From contig NC_088302.1 in assembly GCF_032854445.1 (NCBI RefSeq), positions 57,452,237 through 57,516,236 on the forward strand: a DNA stretch of 64,000 nucleotides. Direction: 5' to 3'. Shown here piece after piece: positions 25,001 to 36,084 of this stretch. Within the stretch, counting starts at the first letter, position 1, and each line of letters begins with the position of its first letter. This DNA comes from Liolophura sinensis (taxonomy: Eukaryota > Mollusca > Polyplacophora > Chitonida > Chitonidae). The position numbers and the translations under genes were made by a program. The notes beneath the pieces were generated by a model, which saw only the letters and a program-made list of their open reading frames with translations, did not search any database and was not told the origin of the DNA.

Positions 25001-28000
25001 CCCATTTAGTGATCTGTTTCAAGGGGCAGTGGGTCGAGACGCTAAAGAGCCCCGCCAGCATAAAGAAGACCCATTAGGTAAAGAGTTGGGCGTTGATCCC
25101 ATCAACTGTCGCAAACCTTTGATCCCGTTTGAAATGTTTGTGAATGAACCTTTGAGTGAGTATATAGATATTCCCACAGACTATGCAAATTACAGAGCTG
25201 ATGACAGGTCCAAATTTTCCTTTGTCAACCATAGTTTTATTCTGACGACGGCCTCCAAGCACATGAGCATGTATTTTGACAACCGCATGAGGATGCTGAA
25301 TGAGAGAAGAACTTCCTGGCTTCATGCCATTGTTCACGGAGATCCATCTATGCCGTTTTTGCGGCTTCGTGTTCGAAGGGATCACCTCATTGACGATGCC
25401 TTAGTTGGGGTTGGTACTTATCTATTGCTTCCCTGATTTCTGTGATTTTTTTTGCGCATGTAGATGTTGATATGTTTATTGTGCTTGCTGAAGTGTTGAA
25501 TTTTTCAGGACAAAAATCCATGATGCGAATCCACAACCACTTCCTAGCTTGTTTACGTGTATGTGACCTTGAACAAAAAGCTGAAAGTACTTGTTAAAGA
25601 AAGTCTTCTTTGTCTGGGTGCATTTTTTGGTCTTAAGGGCCTCATATAGCAAATACTTTTAGGAAACAGTGTCCCTAAAATACTACAAAATTGCTCTGCT
25701 GTACATCTCTGTTAACTTGAGAGGAGTTTGAAGAATAACATGCTACATGTAGTGGACTTGATAGGTACATGTATTACTTCTTCACCTCCTGTTAATACAT
25801 ATTACTTCTCTTCCTCCTGTTCATACACATTACTTCTTCACCTCCTGTTCATACATATTGCTTCTCCTGTTCATACACATTACTTCTTCACCTCCTGTTC
25901 ATATATATTACTTCTTTACCTCCTGTTCATACATATTACTTCTGCTCTTCCTGTTCATACATATTACTTCTTCACACCCTGTTCATGCATATTACTCCTT
26001 CACACCCTGTTCATAGGTATTACTTCTTCACCCCTGTTCATATGTATTACTTCTTCGCACCTGTGCATATGTATTACTTCTTCACCCCCAAATATGTATT
26101 ACTTCTACATCCCAAGCTCATGTGTTTTACTTCTTCACACCTGTCCATATGTATTACTTCTTCACACCTGTTCAGATGTATTACTTCTTCACCCCTGTTC
26201 ATATGTATTACTTCATGTCTTATTTATATGTATTAGTTCTTCACCTTTAACCATTTATTTATTTCAATAATTCGTGTTTTAAGCTGTACTCAAGAATATT
26301 TCACTTATAAGGTACGCCCACCACCTGACTTCCCTCATCGGTTTTAGATTCATGACGCATGGACGCATGGATTCGAAGACACATTGACTACATTGAAGTT
26401 GCGCTCATATTGTGGCCGATCATCGACTTCTTCACGACTTCCACGTTCTTTCACGTATCTCATAGGAAAGTCGTGGTTCGTTTGATGAACTGATTTTCAA
26501 AAAAATTAGAGTGTCATATAAAAGTAAATCAGTCGTACAGGCACCATGCATCCATGGTCCAAAAAAAAAAAAAAATCAAACTCCTTTTTAATTTTTGTCA
26601 CTTACAGTTTACAAACACGAACTGGTCAGTGACATTTTTTTTCCACCATACAACCATACATATATTTAATTTTTAATGTGAATACTTTTCTCAGGAACAG
26701 TATAAACCTTGTGCATCCACAGGGGAGCAAGAGACAGGTGGCTGAATGTCGCCCGTTCATCGTCCATGTGACTAGGAAGACTTAAAATGCGGCAAGACTA
26801 TGTCAGAATAAATCTTACTCAGAATAAATGCCAAGAGACTAGGGGGAAAATTTTTTTCAGGTGTGGTCAGACGTGAAATAACTTTGGGCAAAGTGCAACT
26901 TTGAGGGATTTTAGGTGTCGGGCATACTGTAGAACGGCGGCCAGCATTGTGGTGGGAGGAAACTGGACAAAGACCGACGGAAACCCACAACCATCCTCTG
27001 GCTGTTGCGGACCTTTCCATGTACGGCCCTCTAATCATACATGTATTACTTCTTCACCCCCTGTTGATATGAATTCTTCACCTCCTGTTCATATGTATTA
27101 CTTCTTCACCCCTGATATATTACGCATACTTCATCACCCTCTGTGCATAGGCGGTATGTATTTATTCTTCATTCTCTGTTCATACTTCTCACCCCCTGTT
27201 GATATGAATTCTTCACCTCCTGTTCATATGTATTACTTCTTCACCCCTGATATATTACGCATACTTCATCACCCTCTGCGCATATGCTGTATGTATTAAT
27301 TCTTTATTCTCTGTTCATACTTCTCACCCCCTGTTCATATGTATTCTTCACCTCCTGTTCATATGCATTACTTCTTCACCCCTGATATATTACGCATACT
27401 TCATCACCCTCTGCGCATATGCTGTATGTATTAATTCTTCGTTCTTTGTTCATACTTCTCACCCCCTGTTCATATGTATTCTTCACCTCCTGTTCATATG
27501 CATTACTTCTTCACCCCTGATATATTTTGCATACTTCATCACCGTCTGTGCATATGCTGTATGTATTAATTCTTCATTCTTTGTTCATACTTCTTCATTT
27601 CCTGTTCATACTTCTCAACCCCTACTGCATCACCCCCTGTGCATATGCTGTAGGTAATAATTCTTCATTTCCTGTTCATACTTCTTCATTTCCTGTTCAT
27701 ACACTGTATTTATTACTTCTTCACAGTTGGAAATGGTGGCAATGGAGAAACCCTCAGACCTCAAGAAGCAGTTATTTGTGGAGTTTGAGGGCGAGCAGGG
27801 CTTGGACGAAGGTGGTGTGTCCAAGGAATTCTTCCAGCTCATCGTGGAAGAAATGTTTAATCCTGATTTTGGTAAGTACATGTGAGAAAATGGTGAGAAA
27901 ACTGTGTTTCTGGTAGAAGTTTTTATGATAATTTAATTATCATATCGTGACCACTGTTAGGTTATAATCTTCTACATGTACGCGGCTTTGGGAGCGGTAG

Positions 28001-31000
28001 ATCAGGGTCTCAGGGTCAATCCTGGGTCTGGTCACACCTCGGACCTATAAATGAAAGTTGTGCATGTAGCTTCCTTGCTTGACAATCATCATTAAGGGAG
28101 TAGTGCAACGACTGGTTGACCTGTATAAGGATAATGGCTCGGGTCAAGCGCTTTAATTGCCTTCGGTAAATCGTCTCAGTGAAGCAGCACTAGATAAAGG
28201 AGCAGTGGAAATCCGTACTGCAACAAGGAGGGACATTAAACCTACATGCACTCCAAGGACTCCTTCGTTGTCATACACATAAACTTGAAAATTGCTTGGA
28301 GTTGAAGAGATAAGCAGTCTGTCATCAATCCTAACCTAAATGACCCTAGTGAATCAGGGTCTTCCTCAAGCTGAAATTTCATTTGAAGGGCATTGTCACT
28401 GTTCTTCTTCACTCTCGTATCATCTGCATGCATGAAACATGCATTTGTTTGCTGCAGGCATGTTCACGTACAATGAGGAGACCGAGCAGTTCTGGTTCAA
28501 CCCCACGTCTTTTGAGAATGATGGTCAGTTTACTCTGATTGGTATAGTACTGGGTCTAGCCATCTACAACAGTGCTATCCTTGATGTACACTTCCCCATG
28601 GTGGTATACAAAAAACTGATGGGCAAGCTGGGGACGTTTGATGACTTGGTGGATATGGACCCAGTAAGTATTACCTCCCTTACTAGTTTAACCTGTTGAG
28701 CTGAAGATGTTGATCGTAATGTAATTTAAAATGTATTTGTTTGTGTGAAAGAAGCATGAAAACATGCTTCTTATTTAAAGATAAGATACCATCACAAACT
28801 CTCCCCACACCAGTGGTGCAAGTCAGAAGAAAGTTTGGTAGAGAACAGTTCAGCCCAATGAGTGAGATGATGAGTTCAAATCCTACTCCAGCCAACAAGG
28901 CTGCAGCTTCGGGCAGATCAGAATGTTTTCTGACTGTCTGGTCCGGTGTGGGGGGTTTTCAAGGGGCTCTGTCAAGTCTGTCCAGTTTTCCTCTCATCTC
29001 AAGCATCCCATCATGAACTAACTGGTGTTTTATGGCATGATGGAAGCAGAGAACTTCCAGGACTTATACAGTAGCAAACATGTATGGTATCTAAGCTTGT
29101 GTTTTTGTATTTGGAAAGTGAAAATATTCTATTTAGCCAGGTATGTCTTAGCCATGATTATGGCATGGGTGTTATATTTAGAAAATGTGGTTGTTGTATG
29201 TACAGGTTTATGCTCAGGTCTGATTGTCACATGTACAGGTGTTATACTCAGGTCTGATTGTTACATGTACTGGTGTTATACTCAGGTCTGATTGTCACAT
29301 GTACAGGTGTTATACTCAGGTCTGATTGTTACATGTACTGGTGTTATACTCAGGTCTGATTGTCACATGTACAGGTGTTATACTCAGGTCTGATTGTCAC
29401 ATGTATAGGTGTTATACTCAGGTCTGATTGTTACATGTACAGGTGTTATACTCAGGTCTGATTGTCACATGTACAGGTGTTATACTCAGGTCTGATTCTT
29501 GTGCCTTCAGGCGTTGTACTCTGGTCTGATTGTCATAAGTACAGGTGTTATACTCAAGTCTAATTGTTATGTATACAGGTATTATACTCAGGTCTGATTG
29601 TTATGTGTAGAGGTGTTGTTCTCAGGTCTGATTACCATAATTACAGGTGTTATTGTCAGGTCTGATTGCCATAAGTACAGGTGTTATACTCAGGTCTGAT
29701 TGTTATGTGTACAGGTATTATACTCAGGTCTGATTGTTATGTGTAAAGGTGTTGTACTCAGGGCTGATTACCATAATTACAGGTGTTATACTCGGGTCTG
29801 ATTGCCATATGTACAGGTGTTATACTCAGGTCTGATTGTCATAAGTACAGGTGTTATAATCAAGTCTGATTGTTATGTGTACAGGTGTTGTACTCTAGCC
29901 TGAAGGACATTCTGGGGTATGAAGGCGATGTGGAGAACACATTTCTACAAACGTTCTGTATTGGCTATCACGATGTATTTGGCTGCAAACTTAGCCACCA
30001 CTTGAAGGATAAAGGTGATGAGATACCTGTAACCAGTGATAACAGACAGGTGGGTGACCACGTCATGCCTTTATGAACTCTTAGTGCATAGAAAAATAAA
30101 AAAATGAGAGCGTATCTCCTATATGAAGAGTTGTGACTGGAGACCACTAGGCCTGGACCAGTTAGGTTCTGACTGTTCCAATCCAGCAGCATGGCATCAG
30201 CCCTAGTCTTTTATCCAGAACATTATGTTGTATACATGTAATAACTTGATTATGTTGTATACATGTAATTATTTGATTATATTGTATACATGTAATAACT
30301 TTATTATGTTGTATACATGTAATTACTTGATTATGTTGTATACATGTAATAACTTTATTATGTTGTATACATGTAATTACTTTATTATGTTGTATTGTTC
30401 TATTCAGAACATTGAGCTCTGCAAAATACTTCAAAATGCATATAAATGTGAATATCTTTTAGTAATAGATTAATTGTAATCAATGGAAATCTGATACATG
30501 ATGTGATGTCTTCCTTTGTAGGAGTTTGTTGACTTGTATGCAGATTTTCTCTTGAACAAATCAATAGAGAAACAGTTCAGAGCATTCAAACGAGGATTTC
30601 AAATGGTAACCGAAGAAAGTCCACTCAAACTTCTCTTCAGGCCGGAGGAAATTGAGCTGTTAGTATGTGGAAGCAAGGTAGGAGGCTCTCCCTGAAGTGT
30701 TTCATTTATTCATCTTATCTCACCCACGGTCTGGGTTTTAGACATCTTAGTTTGTACATTCCTGGATGTTTAGAAAGAAAAGTTTGTTTTCCGTGTATCA
30801 TTGTTTAAAGGAGATAGTTGAAATTGTTCAAAATGAAGATGAGTGAAAAATGTTTTCTCATTGGTAGGAAGATATACAGAAGGAATTTTATTGTAAATAA
30901 ATGGAAGATATCGTGTTTAGAGCTAAAAAACTGCATGAGTATCTACAGTGTATGAACTTCAATTTCATGTAGCTTAAACTGTAAGAAAATCTTCCTGTAA

Positions 31001-32647
31001 AATGTCAGTTGATGTTTGGAAAAGTGAGTACTAAGCTTTGTCTTACAACTTAAACTCTGATTGGAAGGTTTTAGTGTTTTTCCGCTGTACACATGCTGTT
31101 GTCCTAAGTTAACATGTTTCTCTGTCTAGAAATTTGACTTCAAGGCTTTGGAGCAGGCCACAGAATATGATGGAGGCTTCACAAAGACATCACAAGCTAT
31201 TAAGTAAGTCTTGACACTGGTTACATTGTAGTGAGTTGTTTATACTGCACAGATTCGGTTGCACTTTAACAAATCTACTCATCAGGAAATATTTGTGGAA
31301 GTGAAATGTTTATTATCTCAAGACCAGTGAAAATACTTCTTGAACAGTTGATTTGAATGCCACAACTTCAGGCAGCATGAAATGGATGATGTTGTATTTT
31401 CAAGCAACTATACCTATCTGAAAAATTACATCCTTTGAAGTTGTTTATCCAAATGGGATATGTATTTTATAAAATTGTCTTTTCATGGCTGTTTCTACTC
31501 AGAAATGTGAAAAGGATGTGTTTGTCTCAGTTATCTGCCATACATACAATTCATCTGCCATGGAGCTGCTCATGTATCTATAGTTCCAAGTAAATAGCAA
31601 GTACAATTCAGCGCTGAATTTGTTCTTTCAGGTTTTTCTGGGAGACCGTCCATGAGTTTAGTGAGGAACAGAAGAAGAAGTTGTTACAGTTTACAACTGG
31701 TACGGACCGAGTACCTGTGGGAGGCCTGGAGAAGCTCAAACTGATCATTGCCAGAAATGGGCCTGACTCTGACAGGTATCTTACACACACCCAAATAGTC
31801 CAGAAATGTTTGTAAGGTGGTACGGAAATAATAAGTTTCTGTTCTTTTTTCTGTGAAATTTTTAAACAGAAGTGAATAATTAATGAAATATTGTGTAATA
31901 ATTGTAAAACTAAAAAAAGACTCCAACCTTTAAACTAATTGTATGTATAATAGTTTGATTATGGTGGAAAAAGAACACATTCTGTTCTGTCTTCTGTTAC
32001 ACTGTACTTGTTCCATGTTTTGGACATTTTGTTTGTGTTCCTTTCTGTTCTTTTCCTAACAGATTTCATTTTTTTCCTCAAGTCTCTCCACATCATTTCT
32101 CTCCCACAGGCTCCCACATCTCATACCTGTTTTATTTGTTTCCCACAGGTTCCTACATCCCAGATCTGTTTCATTAATAGGCTTTATTTGCCTCCCACGG
32201 GCCTCCTACATCCCAGACCTGTTTTATTACCAGTTTCATTTGTCTCCCACAAGCTTCCCACATCCCATATCTGTTTCATTACAAGGTTTTATTTGCCTCT
32301 CACAAGTCTCCCACATCCCATACCTGTTTTATTACCAGTTTCATTTGTCTCCTACAGCCTCCCCACATCTCACACCTGTTTCCTTATTGGTTTCACTTGT
32401 TTCCCACAGGCTTCCTGCATCCCATGCTTGTTTCATAACCGGTTTCATTTGTCTCCCACAGACTTCCCACATCCCATACCTGTTTCCCATGCTTGTTTCA
32501 CTACCGGTTTTATTTGTCTCCCACAGGCTGCCCACATCCCATACCTGTTTCAATGTGCTGCTACTGCCGGACTACACCAGCAGGGAGAAGCTTAAGGAAC
32601 GCCTGCTGAAGGCTATCACCTATTCCAAGGGCTTTGGCATGCTGTGA
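22081..32647 (+). CDS. UBE3A: UBE3A (E6-AP) HECT-type E3 ubiquitin ligase
   Basis: Exons: 22081-22094 (tentative start), 22296-22343, 23291-23697, 24163-25409, 27727-27871, 28458-28663, 29885-30049, 30522-30677, 31130-31203, 31632-31775, 32527-32647 (stop TGA). All phases join; the total is 908 aa, or 888 aa from the conserved MKRAAAK start, against about 850-875 in vertebrates. The protein takes ubiquitin from an E2 onto its own cysteine and passes it to substrates in cytosol and nucleus. Visible features are an N-terminal AZUL zinc domain ([13 protein letters not shown]), a Ser/Gly-rich variable linker, the conserved middle region ([31 protein letters not shown]), and the HECT domain from DPS-type [10 protein letters not shown] onward ([34 protein letters not shown]). 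The catalytic Cys is at about residue 876 in [14 protein letters not shown], with terminal GFGML. Donor 25410 (GTTGGT) is weak. Two introns end in arrays copying the acceptor; a third array abuts the acceptor at 27727. Confidence 0.95.
22425..22715 (+). mobile_element. SINE family B copy in UBE3A intron 2
   Basis: About 290 bases sharing ordered words with 27980-28262: GGCGGTAGATCCAGGG, CTTCCTTGCTTGGC, TAGTGCAACAACTGGTTGAC, ATAATGGCTCGGG, CTTCGGTAAGTCGTCTCA, GCACTAGATAAA, GGAAATCCGTCCTGCAACAA. The head (GATAGCACAGTCTGC and GGCAATCCTGG) suggests a degenerate tRNA promoter. It lies between the split-start exon and the AZUL exon. Confidence 0.8.
25770..26240. repeat. About 30-bp pyrimidine-rich minisatellite, UBE3A intron 4 (left block)
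   Basis: Copies of CCTGTTCATACATATTACTT with a CTTCACC linker, about 17 units. It is the same family as 27046-27725, from which it is separated by the nested SINE/MITE block at 26262-27045. Open plus-strand frames through it are repeat artefacts. Confidence 0.9.
26262..27045 (-). mobile_element. SINE family A copy, split by a MITE
   Basis: The left part, 26262-26309, carries the TGTACTCAAGAATATTTCACTTATA segment of the SINE. The right part, 26930-27045, resumes with GGCGGCCAGCATTGTGGTGG, GGAAACTGG and AACCCACAACCATCC. The two halves are contiguous in intact copies such as 37700-37890, so about 620 bases have been inserted at the TA. Confidence 0.8.
26310..26929. mobile_element. MITE with mariner-like TA target, nested in a SINE
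   Basis: About 620 bases flanked by TA on both sides (26308-26309 and 26930-26931), interrupting a SINE. The ends are imperfect inverted repeats of about 28 bases: GGTACGCCCACCACCTGA on the left against the reverse complement of the right end, AGTATGCCCGACACCTAA. No transposase frame was seen inside, so it is non-autonomous. The TA duplication fits the Tc1/mariner group, which is inference. Confidence 0.65.
27046..27725. repeat. Pyrimidine-rich minisatellite ending in the UBE3A exon 5 acceptor tract
   Basis: The repeat units (CATATGTATTACTTCTTCAC, CCCCTGTTCAT, and a GATATATTACGCATACTTCA variant) run up to the acceptor TTATTACTTCTTCACAG at 27710-27726. The real polypyrimidine tract is thus the last, AG-bearing member of the array. 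A compound unit of roughly 120-150 bases containing GCATATGCTGTATGTATT repeats about five times in 27040-27700. Confidence 0.85.
27980..28262 (+). mobile_element. SINE family B copy in UBE3A intron 5
   Basis: Same ordered words as 22425-22715: GAGCGGTAGATCAGGG, GTAGTGCAACGACTGGTTGA, ATAATGGCTCGGG, CTTCGGTAAATCGTCTCA, GCACTAGATAAAGG, GGAAATCCGTACTGCAACAA. No coding content. Confidence 0.8.
29190..29884 (+). repeat. 34-bp minisatellite copying the UBE3A exon 7 acceptor
   Basis: About 21 copies of a 34-bp unit whose core is TGTACAG followed by GTGTTATACTC. The array ends at the genuine acceptor TGTACAG at 29878-29884, and exon 7 begins GTGTTGTACTC. Each copy duplicates the acceptor and the first 11 or so exon bases. 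Each also has CAGGTCTGA shortly after, a donor-like site, giving a potential 13-base decoy microexon. Confidence 0.9.
30225..30400. repeat. About 30-bp minisatellite (TTGTATACATGTAAT)
   Basis: Six to seven copies of a 29-31-bp unit, TATGTTGTATACATGTAAT plus TACTTGAT or AACTTTAT, in the UBE3A intron between 30049 and 30522. It is not junction-anchored. Confidence 0.9.
32095..32526 (+). repeat. About 52-bp minisatellite copying the acceptor of the UBE3A last exon
   Basis: About eight diverged intronic copies plus the real one. Each has a TGTCTCCCACAG-type acceptor followed by the first roughly 25 bases of the last exon (CTTCCCACATCCCATACCTG), then a TTTCATTACCGGTTTCA spacer. The genuine acceptor is 32521-32526. 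The copied exon segment encodes LPTSHTCF and so includes the codon for the catalytic cysteine. Some copies have lost the AG (CCACGGG, CTCACAAG). Confidence 0.9.
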
Positions 32648-33061
32648 ACCAGAACTGCACACGGCCCTCTAGTGCTAATGTACCACGCAGTTCATTGTCA
32701 TGAGCCACAACTGTGGAAGGCTTTCACCTGATTCATATGCAATGTTGAGGACAGCTCTGGACTTGCTCCATTGTCTGTACATGCTGACCCAAAAACCTGA
32801 TTATAATATAAACTGCTGGAGCAGGATACAGTGTATGTGTGCATGTCCTAGCAGACTGACCAGGCTAATACAGTTCTGGCTGTAACATGGATGTATGTGT
32901 AGGTATCTGTCTGATTATAGTATTGAGACTGTTTTGTGAAGGTCTCCAGTGATATTGGTATTCTTACATGTGTGTCAATTAATATTGGACTAGGACTGTA
33001 TCGCTCAGTGATCTCTCGCATATTTTCCTGTCAATCATTTCCTGTTTAGCTGTGAGAGGAA

Positions 33062-33067
33062 AATAAA
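33062..33067 (+). other. Polyadenylation signal AATAAA for UBE3A
   Basis: AATAAA lies about 415 bases after the UBE3A stop codon and is the first canonical hexamer downstream. It is followed by a GT-rich stretch (TGGTGTTGACC, GAAGAGTGTT). The interval 32648-33061 is then the 3' UTR. Confidence 0.6.
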
Positions 33068-33339
33068 GCACTCAAAATGGTGTTGACCTCAATGAAGAGT
33101 GTTAGGAAATGCCTTTGCTTATTTATACAGTTCTGTAGAAAATTAAATACATTCAAATATTTGAATTTTTAGGCAGCCTATCTGGGTTGAAATGGTTTAC
33201 ATTGATTAGCATATTTCTTCGTTGTCTATAATATTTCTATATCCTACTACTGTTGAAAGTCATTCGTTTCATTTCTGTCTAGGCAGATGAAAGTTTGTGA
33301 TCAGTAGCACGGTCAGGATATCTGTGGGTGACACCGGGC

Positions 33340-35195
33340 TTGCCTGATTGTCCCAACATCTGGTGTGTGTGGTTGTCGAGACGTCTGGCGTGTCTGGTTG
33401 TCCTGACGTCTGGGGTGTCTGGTTGTCCTGACGTCTGGCGTGTCTGGTTATCGAGACGTCTGGCGTGTCTGGTCGTCGAGACGTCTGGCGTGTCTGGTTG
33501 TCCTGACGTCTGGGGTGTCTGGTTGTCCTGACGTCTGGCGTGTCTGGTTATCGAGACGTCTGGCGTGTCTGGTCGTCGAGACGTCTGGCGTGTCTGGTTG
33601 TCCTGATGTCTGGCGTATCTGGTTGTCCCAACGTCTGGCGTGACTGGTTGTCCTGACATCTGGCGTGTCTGGTTGTCCTGACCTCTGGCGTGTCTGGTTG
33701 TTGAGATGTCTGGCGTGTCTGGTTGTCCTGACGTCTGGCGTGACTGGTTGTCCTGACGTCTGGCGTGTCTGGTTGTCCTGACCTCTGGCGTGTCTGGTTG
33801 TCGAGACGTCTGGCGTGTCTGGTTGTCCTGATGTCTGGCGTGTCTGGTTGTCCCAACGTCTGGCGTGTGGAAGGCAGAAGGTTGTCGAGACATCTGGCGT
33901 GTCTGGTTGTCGAGACGTCAGGCATGTCTGGTTGTCCTGACGTCTGGAGTGTCTGGTTGTCCTGATGTCTGATTGTCCTGACGTCTGGTGTGTCTGATTG
34001 TCCTGTCGTCTGGCGTGTGTGGTTGTCCTGACGTCTGGCATGTATGGTTGTCTTGACCTCTGGCGTGTCTGGTTGTCCTAACGTCTGGCGGGTCTGGTCG
34101 TCCTGTCGTCTGGTGTGTCTGGTCATCCTGTCGTCTGGTGTGTCTGGTCGTCCTGACGTCTGGTGTGTCTGGTGGTCCGGACGTCTGGTGGGCCTGGTTG
34201 TCCTAAAGTCTGGCGGGTCTGGTCGTCCTGTCGTCTGGTGTGTCTGGTTGTCCTGACGTCTGGTGTGTCTGGTCGTCCTGAGGTCTGGTGGGTCTGACGT
34301 CTGGTGGGTCTGGTTGTCCTGACGTCTGGGGTGCCTGGTTGTCCTGACGTCTGGTGTGTGTGGTTGTCCTGACGTCTGGTGTGTGTGGTTGTCCTGATAT
34401 CTGGTGTGTCTGGTTGTCCTGACGTCTGGGGTGCCTGGTTGTCCTGACGTCTGGTGTGTCTGGTTGTCCTGACGTCTGGTGGGTCTGGTTGTCCTGACGT
34501 CTGGGGTGCCTGGTTGTCCTGACGTCTGGTGTGTGTGGTTGTCCTGACGTCTGGGATGCCTGGTTGTCCTGACGTCTGGTGTGCGTGGTGGTCCTGACGT
34601 CTGGTGTGTCTGGTGGTCCTGACGTCTGGTGTGCCTGGTGGTCCTGACGTCTGGTGTGCCTGGTGGTCCTGACGTCTGGTGTGTCTGGTTGTCCTGACGT
34701 CTGGTGGGTCTGGTTGTCCTGACGTCTGGGGTGCCTGGTTGTCCTGACGTCTGGTGTGTCTGGTGGCCCTGACATCTGGTGTGCCTGGTGGTCCTGACGT
34801 CTGGTGGGTCTGGTTGTCCTGACGTCTGGTGGGTCTGGTTGTCCTGACGTCTGGTGTGTCTGGTTGTCCTGACGTCTGGGGTGCCTGGTTGTCCTGACGT
34901 CTGGTGTGTGTGGTTGTCGAGACGTCTGGTGTGCCTGGTGGTCCTGACGTCTGGTGGGTCTGGTCGTCCTGACATCTGGTGTGTCTGGTTCTCATGCCTG
35001 GTAGTCCCGACGTTTGGCGTGTTTGGTTGTCCTCATGCCTGGTAGTACCGACGTCTGGCATGTCGGGTTGTCCTCATGCCTGGTAGTCCCGACGTCTGGC
35101 GTGTCGGGTTGTCCTCATGCCTGGTAGTCCCGACGTCTGGCGTGTCGGGTTGTCCTCATGCCTGGTAGTCCCGACGTCTGGCGTGTCGGCTTGTC
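33340..35195. repeat. 25-bp minisatellite (GACGTCTGGCGTGTCTGGTTGTCCT)
   Basis: About 65-70 units of 25 bp (for example at 33730 and 33755) in the intergenic region after UBE3A. The right end (34990-35195) switches to a longer, roughly 42-bp unit with CATGCCTGGTAGTCCCGACG. The unit lacks stop codons in several frames, so long minus-strand open frames (up to 475 codons rich in Gln, Thr, Arg and Asp) exist, but these have no start context, no unique sequence and no family match. It is CpG-rich, with a GACGTC palindrome in each unit. Confidence 0.95.
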
Positions 35196-35370
35196 CTTCC
35201 TGAAATTCTCAATTGACATTATGTCATACTCTCTCTTAAGTGTTGCTCTTGTAGTGTCATCTGTATAAGTCTTCTGCATGCAGTGAAATTTCTCAGTGCT
35301 GGTGCACACCTAGCTTTGAAAATGTAACATAATTGTTCAAGCTTGTGAGTATGAAAGATCCAGTGGTCAA

Positions 35371-35520
35371 GTAATGTGACGAGTCAGGAGGCTTTTAGCA
35401 CTAGGGCCTTGTCACTTCATGAGGGATTTTGCCCTGTGACGTAATGTGACCAGTCAGGAGGCTTTTAATACTAGGGCCCTGTCACTTCATGAGGGATTTT
35501 GTCCTGTGAAGTAATACAAG
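35371..35520. repeat. 70-bp tandem duplication
   Basis: Two near-identical copies starting at 35371 and 35441 (GTAATGTGACGAGTCAGG and GTAATGTGACCAGTCAGG), with a partial third at 35511. Confidence 0.85.
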
Positions 35521-35619
35521 GCTAGGGTTCTCTATGTACTATACACTTGTAATATCAGCAGCAGTACCCCACCATAAATGAACAGAATCATGACTAGGTA
35601 TTGCCGCTGATAGGTACAT

Positions 35620-35760
35620 GCAGCTCATGCAGGTGTGGTCAGGTGTTGACACGCTGACTTTCTGGAACTATTTTCCTGTGGTAACTCCTGGTCATGTGAC
35701 TGAAAAATTGTATGGAAAAAAAAGCATGATGTTAAACCCCAAGCACTCATTCACTCCTGT
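35620..35760 (+). mobile_element. Dispersed repeat fragment related to 12960-13100
   Basis: Ends with ATGATGTTAAACCCCAAGCA, the reverse complement of the word near 13070. It also contains a CTGTGGTAACTCCTGGTCATG segment. Probably a SINE 3' body; the boundaries are uncertain. Confidence 0.4.
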
Positions 35761-36084
35761 CGTAACTTATCACACCAAAGATATAACAGCATTTTGACAA
35801 AAAAACCCCAAAAAACAGTTTTCTATGTCCTTGGAGAAAGAAAAGAAAACTAAAGTACACATAAGCATAAGCAGAAAGACCATTGTCACACTAAAGTCAC
35901 ATATCAGGGCTATCCCTCCTCAGGGCAAATTGTCACTCGTAAAATCTTATGTCAGAATTTCTCTACATTTACATTTTATGACCCCTAATGCCGCTACATG
36001 TAATACAAGTTCAGAAGAATAGTGTTATCCTGTTTGGAACATTTTTTGAAAAACTATAGCTGTAAAGAATGAGTTTTCCCAGCT

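Noticed and set aside
33548-34975. Long minus-strand open frame of 475 codons rich in Gln, Thr, Arg and Asp
   Set aside because: It is a by-product of a stop-poor 25-bp tandem repeat; several overlapping frames on both strands are equally open and show no unique sequence, promoter or family match.
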